A DNA stretch of 64,000 bases from NCBI GenBank assembly GCA_963700475.1, contig CAVOXR010000007.1, positions 183,521 through 247,520 of the forward strand. The letters are read 5' to 3'. The stretch is from Prado023 sp963700475. GTDB lineage: Bacteria; Actinomycetota; Actinomycetes; S36-B12; CAIYMF01. Shown one piece after another: positions 48,148-55,556 of this stretch (the stretch's first letter is position 1; each line of letters opens with the position of its first letter). The notes beneath the pieces were generated by a model that made no database searches, was not told the DNA's origin, and saw nothing but the letters and a program-made list of their open reading frames with translations. A program made the translations under genes and the position numbers.

Positions 48148-48818
48148 CCCGGGAGGCCCTGGTGATCTGCGCGGCCGTGGCTGCAGCGGGGGCCGTGCTC
48201 CTGCTCGGACCCGCCCGTCAGGCGGACGGCCCGGCGGCTCCCGCGACGAGGTGGGTCGACGCCGTCGTGGGCAGACTGCGACCGGCACCTCCGGCCCCCA
48301 TCCCCGAACTCCTCTCGGCGCTGGCCGCCGAGCTCGCCGCAGGCCAACCGACCACCCTGGCTCTGGAGTCCGCGGCAGTCGGGCTGGAACCCCATCCCTG
48401 CCCGCGGGCGATCGCTGCCTGCCGCACTGGCGCGGACGTGGCCGGCGCCCTCCGCGCCGACGCGCGGGCCCCCGGGTGCCGGGCGCTGCGGGGCCTGGCC
48501 GCCTGTTGGGAGGTATCGGAGCGGTCAGGTGCGGGGCTGTCGGTCGCAGTGTCCCGACTTGCGGACAGTCTTCGTGCCGGGGCGGACGCCGAAGCCCAGC
48601 TCGCCGGTGAGGTTGCGGCGGTGCGCACGTCTGCGCGTCTCCTGGCAGGCTTGCCCCTCCTCGGCCTGCTCATCGGCCAGTGGATCGGGGCCGACCCGTT
48701 GGCCTGGCTGACGGGCAGTTGGGTCGGTCGCGCTGTCCTCCTGACCGGGGTGGCGCTGCAGCTGCTTGGGATGGCGTGGCTGCGCCACATGGTGGCGGCC
48801 ACTCGGGATGGGCTGTGA
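48144..48818 (+). CDS. tadB: Tad secretion inner-membrane protein TadB-like
   Basis: This 224-residue type II secretion F domain protein has N-terminal and C-terminal membrane helices (LVICAAVAAAGAVLLL; LLGLLIGQWIG and AVLLTGVALQLLGMAWL) around the cytoplasmic F domain (VSERSGAGLSVAVSRLADSLRAG). The GTG overlaps tadA. It probably forms the pilus platform with tadC. Confidence 0.9.
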   Translation: MTREALVICAAVAAAGAVLLLGPARQADGPAAPATRWVDAVVGRLRPAPPAPIPELLSALAAELAAGQPTTLALESAAVGLEPHPCPRAIAACRTGADVAGALRADARAPGCRALRGLAACWEVSERSGAGLSVAVSRLADSLRAGADAEAQLAGEVAAVRTSARLLAGLPLLGLLIGQWIGADPLAWLTGSWVGRAVLLTGVALQLLGMAWLRHMVAATRDGL

Positions 48819-49555
48819 GCACCCCGCTGCTGGTTGCTGCGCTCCTCGCCGCTCTGGCGGTCGGCCTTGCTCTGCGCCCCGGTGGACGACCCGATGGCCG
48901 AGCCACCCCGCGCGCGGGCATCCAAGCCAGCTCCCCAACTCGCCCACCAACTGGACTGCGTTCCGGCCCGGGAGCCGCTCGTGCAGTCAGTGCCCTTGCC
49001 GGTGGGGCGGTCTGGTTGCTCCTCGGTGGGCCTGTGGGTGGTGCCCTGGGTGTCGTGGTGGCGCTGGTCCTGCCGGTGCTGATCGCCCGACTCGAGCCGG
49101 CGCAAGTGCGCCGTGAGCGCCTCGAACTCATCCGCAGCGCGCCCCTGGTCGCCGACCTGCTGGCAGCGGCCCTCGTGGCCGGGGTGCCGCTCGAGCACGC
49201 GCTTCCGGTCGTGGCGCGTGCGGTTGGCGGCCGGGCAGGCGAGTGCCTGATCGGTGTCCACCGCCGAACCGACCTCGGCGAGCCGGTGGCTCGGGCCTGG
49301 TCCGGGTTGTCGCAGGCTCCCGGTCTCGGCGGTGTGGCCCGGGCGGTGTCCCGCTCAAGTCGCACGGGCGCCCCCCTGGCCGCCCTGCTCGCGCAGTCGG
49401 CGGAGGACCTGCGGACGCAGGCCAATGCGGCTGCGCTCGCCGAGGTTCGAGCCACGGGCGTGCGGGCGGTCCTGCCACTGGGGTTGTGCCTGCTGCCGGC
49501 ATTCGCCCTGCTCGGGATCGCCCCCATCGTGGGCGGGCTGCTGCCCTCGCTCTGA
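48815..49555 (+). CDS. tadC: Tad secretion inner-membrane protein TadC-like
   Basis: This 246-residue protein has membrane helices at both ends and a T2SF domain with APLVADLLAAALVAGVPLEHALPVVARAVGG, and SSRTGAPLAALLAQSAEDLR toward the end. I use the GTG at 48815, overlapping the tadB stop, which starts MSTPLLVAALLAAL; upstream in-frame sequence lies inside tadB. A perfect DnaA box TTGTCCACA follows at 49566-49574. Confidence 0.9.
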   Translation: MSTPLLVAALLAALAVGLALRPGGRPDGRATPRAGIQASSPTRPPTGLRSGPGAARAVSALAGGAVWLLLGGPVGGALGVVVALVLPVLIARLEPAQVRRERLELIRSAPLVADLLAAALVAGVPLEHALPVVARAVGGRAGECLIGVHRRTDLGEPVARAWSGLSQAPGLGGVARAVSRSSRTGAPLAALLAQSAEDLRTQANAAALAEVRATGVRAVLPLGLCLLPAFALLGIAPIVGGLLPSL

Positions 49556-49677
49556 TCGGCTCCGGTTGTCCACAGATCGCTCGCACTGGGGTTCACGGAT
49601 CCCGCAACCCGCGACAGGGTTGGGCCAGCCACCCAGGGAGGGTGGCTCCGGGGGACCGGGGGAACGGGGGTAGTGAG

Positions 49678-49857
49678 ATGAACGAGCTCGTGGTGCGGAT
49701 GCGGGACGAGGACAAGGGGATGTCCACGGCGGAGTACGCGGTGGGCACGGTCGCCGTGTGCGGCCTGGGTGGCGTGCTGATCAAGCTGCTGAGCAGTGAG
49801 AAGTTCGCCGACCTGCTGTGGCAGGTGATCTCGACCGCGTTCTCGTTCCTCTTCTGA
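49678..49857 (+). CDS. DUF4244 Flp-type pilin
   Basis: This 59-residue protein has a charged leader (MNELVVRMRDEDKGM) then STAEYAVGTVAVCGLGGVLIKLL, a hydrophobic helix with the Glu at position 5 of the mature pilin characteristic of Flp pilins, and SSEKFADLLWQVISTAF. The prepilin peptidase would cleave after the Gly before MSTAEYA. It sits 122 bases after tadC, and its stop shares a base with the next ATG (TGATG). Confidence 0.9.
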   Translation: MNELVVRMRDEDKGMSTAEYAVGTVAVCGLGGVLIKLLSSEKFADLLWQVISTAFSFLF

Positions 49858-50240
49858 TGGACGCTCGGAAGGTCGGGTGGCGGCTTGGGGCCGCCACCCG
49901 GTCCGAGTCCGGGATGGTCACCGCCGAGATGGCGCTGGCAATCCCGGCACTGGTCGCGGTCGTGGTGGCCCTGGCATGGCTGCTCAGCCTGGGAGTGACG
50001 CAGGGCATGGTCGAACAGGCGGCCCGAGAGGGTGCAAGGGCGGCGGCGCGGGGGGAGTCGGTGGGCTTCGTGCGGGAAGCTGCACGGCAGGTGGCCCCGG
50101 GGGCAGCTGTGACGGTTCGGCGATCCGGGAGGTCGGTGGTGGTCACAGCCTCCGTGAGACGGACCCCGCCGATCCGGTACCTGCGCCCCTTGGGTCGCGA
50201 GGTTCGCGCATCGGCGACCAGTTGGCGGGAGGATTCGTGA
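49857..50240 (+). CDS. tadE: TadE-like pseudopilin
   Basis: This 127-residue protein has a short leader, ESGMVTAEMALAIPALVAVVVALAWLLSLGV membrane segment, and VEQAAREGARAAARGE, the TadE pattern. The ATG at 49857 overlaps the pilin stop. Upstream in-frame Met codons lie inside the pilin gene. Confidence 0.9.
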   Translation: MDARKVGWRLGAATRSESGMVTAEMALAIPALVAVVVALAWLLSLGVTQGMVEQAAREGARAAARGESVGFVREAARQVAPGAAVTVRRSGRSVVVTASVRRTPPIRYLRPLGREVRASATSWREDS

Positions 50241-50719
50241 TCGAGCGGCGACGGGGCGCTCGATCGTCGGGGGCGATCCGCCTGGGATCGGCCGCAGAAT
50301 CCGGGCGAGTCCCGCGGGCGAGGGCCGTCCACCCCGGGCGGGAAGGGTGGCTGCTCGACGAGCGCGGCTCGGCGAGCGTGCTGGTCGCGCTGTGGAGCGT
50401 TGTGCTGACGATGCTGGCCGCCGGGGCCATCGCGCTGACCAGCGCTCTGGCTGCTCGAGAGGCGGTGTCTGCTGCAGCGGACCTCGCCGCCCTGGCCGGG
50501 GCGTCGGCAATGCTCAACGAGCCGGCTCGGGCCTGCCATCGGGCCACCTCGATCGCCGGCGAGAACGGCGCAACTCTCACCGAGTGCCGGGTTGCGGGCA
50601 CCGAGGTGTGGGTGGTGGCCCAGGCCCCGGTCCCGGCAGCACTGCGGTGGCTGGTGCCCGGTGGGCGAGCCCACGTGCGTGCGCGAGCCCATGCCGAGCT
50701 GACGGCGGAGGATCCATGA
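50237..50719 (+). CDS. TadE/TadG-like secreted pilus-locus protein (Rv3654c-like)
   Basis: This 160-residue protein has a charged leader, ERGSASVLVALWSVVLTMLAAGAIALTSALAAREAVSAAADLAALAGASAM, a membrane/pseudopilin helix followed by an Ala-rich surface-exposed helix typical of the last gene in actinobacterial tad operons. Two Cys (CHRAT, TECRVAG) may form a disulphide. The GTG overlaps tadE. Confidence 0.87.
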   Translation: MIERRRGARSSGAIRLGSAAESGRVPRARAVHPGREGWLLDERGSASVLVALWSVVLTMLAAGAIALTSALAAREAVSAAADLAALAGASAMLNEPARACHRATSIAGENGATLTECRVAGTEVWVVAQAPVPAALRWLVPGGRAHVRARAHAELTAEDP

Positions 50720-50849
50720 ACCGCCGCTTCCCGGGAAGCCGGGGGACCTGCGTGGCGGCTCGTCTCACGCCAGAACATCGCGGGGAGCCGGGCCCCGAGC
50801 AGGCACGGGCACCCGCGCCCCGGAGGCGCTGCGCGCCTATCGTTGACGG

Positions 50850-51518
50850 ATGCCCGCAGCATCGACCTACACCGGTCACGTCGAGCCCGGCGGGCCCCCT
50901 GCCCGGCGCCTCCTGACCGACGTCGAGATCGTCAAGGCGTCGGTCGGTGACATGGACAACAACACCTACCTGCTCACCTGCCGCCACACGGGAGAGCGGC
51001 TGCTGATCGACGCGGCAGCCCAGCCCGACCGGCTGCTGGGCATCCTCGGTCCCGGTCGGCTGGACACGATCGTGACCACGCACCGGCATGCCGATCACTG
51101 GCAGGCCCTCGAGGTCGTCTCCGAACGGACGGGGGCCGCGGTGCTGGCCCATGTCCTGGACGCCCCAGGGCTGCCCGTACCGGTGGATCCCGCGCTCGAG
51201 GACGGCGACGCGGTTCGCCTCGGGGTCAGCACCCTGACCGTGGTGCACCTCGGTGGCCACACCCCGGGCTCGATCGCCCTGGTGTACGACGACCCATCCG
51301 GGGGTGCGCACCTGTTCACCGGTGACGCGCTGTTCCCAGGTGGCGTAGGCGGCACCTGGGGCGATCGGGAGGCCTTCGACACGCTGTTCGGCAACGTCCG
51401 CAGCAAGCTGTTCGAGGCCTTCCCCGACGACGCCTGGGTGTATCCCGGTCACGGCGACGACACGACGCTGGGCACGGAGCGCCCGCACCTCGACGAGTGG
51501 GCAGCCCGCGGCTGGTGA
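50850..51518 (+). CDS. Metallo-beta-lactamase fold hydrolase (glyoxalase II-like)
   Basis: This 222-residue protein has the metal motif THRHADHW (residues 77-84), HLGGHTPGSIALVY, FTGDALFPGGVGGT and YPGHGDDTTLG, the set of glyoxalase II/sulfur-dioxygenase-like hydrolases. The first His-x-His-x-Asp-His motif is intact, so it is probably active. The substrate may be a glutathione- or mycothiol-linked thioester; inferred only. It follows the pilus operon after 130 bases. Confidence 0.9.
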   Translation: MPAASTYTGHVEPGGPPARRLLTDVEIVKASVGDMDNNTYLLTCRHTGERLLIDAAAQPDRLLGILGPGRLDTIVTTHRHADHWQALEVVSERTGAAVLAHVLDAPGLPVPVDPALEDGDAVRLGVSTLTVVHLGGHTPGSIALVYDDPSGGAHLFTGDALFPGGVGGTWGDREAFDTLFGNVRSKLFEAFPDDAWVYPGHGDDTTLGTERPHLDEWAARGW

Positions 51519-51621
51519 GCCGGCCTCATCCCGGCTGACAGGTCACCACGCGCCCTGGCCAGCCCCGGGCACAGCGCCCCCGGGCACAGCGCCCCCGGCA
51601 CGGCCACGGCCGATCAGATGG

Positions 51622-54273
51622 TTACGCCCCGGTCGAGTGCTCCCGCAGCAGTACGCGTGCGAGGCGCAGCGCCGCCGCCTTGTTGAGGGGCTCGTTGCCG
51701 TTGCCGCACTTGGGTGACTGCACGCACGCCGGGCAGCCGGAGGCACAGGAGCAGCGGCCGATCGCCTCGCTCGTCGCGGTCAGCCACTCGACTGCCTGGT
51801 GGTAACCACGTTCGGCGAATCCGGCCCCACCGGGGTGACCGTCGTGGACGACGATGACCGCCTGGCCGGTCTGCGGGTGCCGCGCGGTCGAGACGCCGCC
51901 GAGGTCCCAGCGGTCGCATGTGGCCAGCAGCGGCAGGATCCCGATCGAGGCGTGCTCGAGCGCGTGGACGGCCCCCGGGACGTCGGCGTCGTCGACCTCG
52001 GCCTCCCGCAGGATCTCGTCGGGGATCGACCACCACATCGCCACCGTCTGCAGGCTCATGGCAGGCAGGTCGAGGAGATGCTCGGCCAGGACCTGGCCCG
52101 ACGGCCAGCGACGCACGAGGTAGGACGTCACCTGGCGGGTCACCACGACCTCACCGCACGATACGGCCACCCGCCCCCAGTGGGTCGTGGCGCGCACGGA
52201 CTCGAACGCCACGTCGGCGGTGCTCCGCGCGTGGGTGCTCAGGTCGGTGACGGTCGGGACAGCGCTGGCCACCCGCGCATCGAGGTCGAGGGCCAGCACC
52301 TCGAACGCCGACCCCTGATGGACGTACAGCGCCCCCTCATGGACCGCCGAGGGCGCGGTGGCCGGATCGACCGTTCCGAGCAACCGCCCCGTTCCCTCCT
52401 CGATGACCCGGACCGGGCCGCCCGAGGCCCCGCGCAGGTCCACCAGGTCGACGGCGCGCGAGGAGTCGGTCCAGTACCAGCCGTCGCGTCGTCGGCGCAG
52501 CAGCCCGCGGTCGGCCAGGACGGTGCACAGGTGCGGGGCCCCGGCGCCGAACCACTGCTCGAGGTCGGCTTCGATCAGCGGCGTCTCTGCGGCCGCCGCG
52601 CACAGGTGCCCGGCCAGGACGTAGGGGTTCTCCGGGTCCATCACGCTGGCCTCCACGGGCCGGCCGGTCAGGGTCTCCGGGTGGCTGACGATGTACTGGT
52701 CGAGAGGGTCCTCGCGGGCGATCAGGACGGCCAGGGCAGAGCCGCCGCGCCGGCCCGCCCGGCCCACCTGCTGCCAGAACGACGAGCGGGTCCCGGGCCA
52801 ACCCACGAGCAGGACCGCGTCCAGCCCGCTGATGTCGATCCCGAGCTCCAGGGCGTTCGTGGCGGCCAGGCCCAGCAGCGCTCCGGAGCGCAGGTCCGCC
52901 TCCAGGGCCCGGCGCTCCTCGGGCAGGTACCCACCCCGGTAGGCGCGCACGCGATCGCCGTTCACGGCGTGGTCCCGGACCGACGCGGCCAGGATCTCCA
53001 CGGCTCGACGCGATCGGGCGAACGTCAGGGTCGAGGTGCCCTGGTCGACCAGCTGGCCCATCAGGTCGGCCGCCTCCGTCAGGGTTCCGCGGAACCCGGG
53101 GACCGGCTGGTCCGGGTCGCTGGGCAGGTCCACGCCGGTCGGCTGGGCCAGACCGCGTGACCGACCGGAACGGTTCGGCTGGGTAGGGCCGTGGGACCAG
53201 GGCTCACCGAGCGGTATCCCTGAACCGTCGACTGCGCTTGCTCCGTCGTCGTCCACGGAACTCGCGTGAGCAGCAGGGTTCGGGTCCCCCTCGGGCTCGG
53301 CGGGGTCCGGTGTCGGGACCAGTCCCTGGGGGTTCCACAGGACGATGTCCACGGCCCCGCGCGCGCTGTCGTCGACGTCGACGACCTCCGCCTCGACCCC
53401 GAGGAGCCGGGCGGCCGTGGGCCTCGGGTCTGCCACCGTGGCCGACGCGGCGATGAACGTGGGCGTCGCCCCGTGCAGGGCGGCCACCCGGCGCAGCCGT
53501 CGCAGGACCAGGGCCACATGAGACCCGAAGACGCCCCGGTAGGTGTGCGCCTCGTCGACGATGACGAACTGCAGGCTGCGCAGGAACGCCCGCCACGCGT
53601 CGTGCCGGGGAAGGATCCCTCGGTGCAGCATGTCCGGGTTGGTCACGACCCAACGGGCATGCGCCCTGGCCCACGCCCGCTGCTCGTCCGGGGTGTCCCC
53701 ATCGACGGCGGCCGCCCGCAGGCCGGGGAGGCCCAGGCCGGTCAGCCCGGCGAGCTGGTCATGGGCCAGGGCCTTGGTCGGGCTCAGGTACAGGACCGTC
53801 GGACCCCGGTGCCCCGCGCTCTCGGGATCGGCGATGGCCACGGTCAGCGCCGGCATCCCGAACGCGGCGGACTTGCCGGACGCCGTCCCGGTCGCGACCA
53901 GCACGTGCTGGCCGGCCCACGCCAGGTCCGCGGTGCGGACCTGGTGGTGCCACGGTCGGGCGATCCCGCGCTCCTCATAGGCACGCCGGACGTCCGGGTG
54001 CAGCCAGGTCGGCCAGTCCGCGGTGCGCCCGGCTCGCGCTGGGAGGCTGATGCGCCCGACGGAGCGCGGGTCGGCAGCGAGCCGCTCGGCCATCGACACG
54101 ATGTCGGTGCCGGATCCGCCGGCCTCGGCCACGCTGCCCGGCGAGCCGTCGCCGACCACGGCTCGTCGGCCCGATGACCCGTCGGCAGCCCCAGGACGCG
54201 GGCGCGGCTGGCGCTCGACGCCCGGGGCGTCCCGGCCCTGGGACCGGTCGCCCGCTCCGTGCGTGCTCGTCAC
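51622..54273 (-). CDS. DEAD/DEAH helicase with C-terminal DUF1998 zinc domain
   Basis: This ~883-residue helicase resembles Rv3649/MrfA-type repair helicases. Motif I ATGTASGKSAAFG, motif II IVDEAHTYRG, the helicase-C block (LGLAATNALELGIDISGLDAV, QQVGRAGRRGG) and the C-terminal four-Cys cluster CSCASGCPACVQSPKCG of DUF1998 are visible. A low-complexity insertion follows DIVLWNPQGL. The start is uncertain: I use the GTG at 54273, since the frame remains open to 54435. It diverges from bldG, as in Streptomyces. Confidence 0.9.
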   Translation of the reverse strand: MTSTHGAGDRSQGRDAPGVERQPRPRPGAADGSSGRRAVVGDGSPGSVAEAGGSGTDIVSMAERLAADPRSVGRISLPARAGRTADWPTWLHPDVRRAYEERGIARPWHHQVRTADLAWAGQHVLVATGTASGKSAAFGMPALTVAIADPESAGHRGPTVLYLSPTKALAHDQLAGLTGLGLPGLRAAAVDGDTPDEQRAWARAHARWVVTNPDMLHRGILPRHDAWRAFLRSLQFVIVDEAHTYRGVFGSHVALVLRRLRRVAALHGATPTFIAASATVADPRPTAARLLGVEAEVVDVDDSARGAVDIVLWNPQGLVPTPDPAEPEGDPNPAAHASSVDDDGASAVDGSGIPLGEPWSHGPTQPNRSGRSRGLAQPTGVDLPSDPDQPVPGFRGTLTEAADLMGQLVDQGTSTLTFARSRRAVEILAASVRDHAVNGDRVRAYRGGYLPEERRALEADLRSGALLGLAATNALELGIDISGLDAVLLVGWPGTRSSFWQQVGRAGRRGGSALAVLIAREDPLDQYIVSHPETLTGRPVEASVMDPENPYVLAGHLCAAAAETPLIEADLEQWFGAGAPHLCTVLADRGLLRRRRDGWYWTDSSRAVDLVDLRGASGGPVRVIEEGTGRLLGTVDPATAPSAVHEGALYVHQGSAFEVLALDLDARVASAVPTVTDLSTHARSTADVAFESVRATTHWGRVAVSCGEVVVTRQVTSYLVRRWPSGQVLAEHLLDLPAMSLQTVAMWWSIPDEILREAEVDDADVPGAVHALEHASIGILPLLATCDRWDLGGVSTARHPQTGQAVIVVHDGHPGGAGFAERGYHQAVEWLTATSEAIGRCSCASGCPACVQSPKCGNGNEPLNKAAALRLARVLLREHSTGA

Positions 54274-54524
54274 CACCCGATCATCCTGCCCCGACGCCCT
54301 TCCACCTGCCTCACCGCCACCTCGGGCCCCCCGACCCGCCCCTCGCCGCCCCCACGTACCCAGCCACGCTGTGTGCCCACGCACCCGGCCGACCCCATCC
54401 GCCCCGGCGAACCGCGCCCGGACCATCCAGGGCACGCGACATCCGGCGGCCGCGTCGAACCACCGGATGCCCAGCCGCCGCGGCCCGTGTGCCAGAGTTG
54501 GCGCAGACCACGACAGGAGGCGGC

Positions 54525-54860
54525 ATGGAGCTGCAGTTGGCCACGCGCCACGAGGGTGATGTGTCAGTAGTGAGTGCCCAGGGTGAGGTGGACGTGTTCA
54601 CCGCCCCCGGCCTGGACACCGAGCTCGACGCGCTGATCGCCGCCGGCAGCGCCCGGCTCGTGGTCGACCTCTCCGAGGTGGCGTTCCTCGACTCCACCGG
54701 GCTCGGAGTGCTCGTCAAGGCCCTCAAGCATGCTCGGGAAGCCGGGGGATGGCTGCATCTGGTGGTCACCAGCGACCGCATCCGCAAGATCTTCGAGATC
54801 ACCGGGCTCGACGCATCCATCCCCATCTTCGACACGGCGCAGGACGCGATCACCGGCTGA
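54525..54860 (+). CDS. bldG: STAS-domain anti-sigma-factor antagonist BldG
   Basis: This 111-residue STAS protein has the phosphorylatable serine in AFLDSTGLGVLVKAL at residue 57, the same number as in Streptomyces BldG. When dephosphorylated such proteins bind anti-sigma kinases and release sigma factors; BldG controls development and antibiotic production in Streptomyces. AGGAGG at 54515-54520 precedes the ATG. Neighbours (helicase upstream, HATPase and hppA downstream) match the Streptomyces locus. Confidence 0.85.
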   Translation: MELQLATRHEGDVSVVSAQGEVDVFTAPGLDTELDALIAAGSARLVVDLSEVAFLDSTGLGVLVKALKHAREAGGWLHLVVTSDRIRKIFEITGLDASIPIFDTAQDAITG

Positions 54861-54940
54861 CGGGCGCGGCACCCCGGCGGGTGTACAACGGACATCTACA
54901 GGTTGGGGCGCACGGCTCCGACTGGTCAGGAGGGGCCCTG

Positions 54941-55333
54941 ATGGCAACGGCGACGCTGACGATCCCCCCGCAGGCCGAGCAGGTGCGCACGGCCCGACTG
55001 GTCACGACCGCCGCCGCCCGCCGGTGTGGGGTCTCCGAGGACCGCATCGACGAGATCCGCCTGGCTGTGGGTGAGGTCATCGCCCGTTCGGTGCTGCGTC
55101 AGCAGCGCGCGGGACTGCCCGACCCCGTGGTGGTCGACATCACCGACGATGACGAGCTGTTCACCGTGCGGGTCCACGAGGCGACCACTCCCGACTTCAG
55201 CGACGAGGACGGTGGCCTCGCCCTGTCCGTGGCCAGCGCACTGTCCTTCGAGTGCGATGTGCGCGCTGCCGGCACCGGGTGCGAGATCCGGATGGCCTGG
55301 CCGGTCGCCGACGACCTGCTGGGCATCGAGTAG
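54941..55333 (+). CDS. Degenerate HATPase anti-sigma-like partner of BldG
   Basis: This 130-residue protein looks like the RsbW-type GHKL fold found after bldG. The N-box position reads DEIRLAVGEVIARSVLRQQRAG, lacking the Asn and Asp/His of active kinases, and the later DGGLALSVASALSFECDV replaces the G-box region. It probably binds BldG or a sigma factor without kinase activity. CAGGAGGGG precedes the ATG. Inference rests on position and weak motif remnants. Confidence 0.75.
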   Translation: MATATLTIPPQAEQVRTARLVTTAAARRCGVSEDRIDEIRLAVGEVIARSVLRQQRAGLPDPVVVDITDDDELFTVRVHEATTPDFSDEDGGLALSVASALSFECDVRAAGTGCEIRMAWPVADDLLGIE

Positions 55334-55556
55334 CGGCCGGGGCCCCTGCCCGGATCACACCGGTTTCAGGTGGCGCCATTCCGCCGACGGGACCGCAGAA
55401 AGCGCGATCCGATGGGGGTGTGTGATCCGGCCCACACGGCACCCCTACACTGCCGCACACCGATGCTGCCCGGATCGGTGCGAGAGCCGCCCGGGCGTGC
55501 GCCACACGTGAGGTCCTGACTCCGGTCCGTGACCCACCCACGCGAGGAGACGGCAC

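Noticed and set aside
50726..50739. Perfect 14-base palindrome after the pilus operon
   Set aside because: No loop or T tract; too short to call a terminator or operator by itself.
50716..50916. 66-codon frame starting at an ATG overlapping the last pilus-gene stop
   Set aside because: Composition is Arg/Pro-rich like an out-of-frame translation and it runs into the start of the MBL gene; no family recognised.
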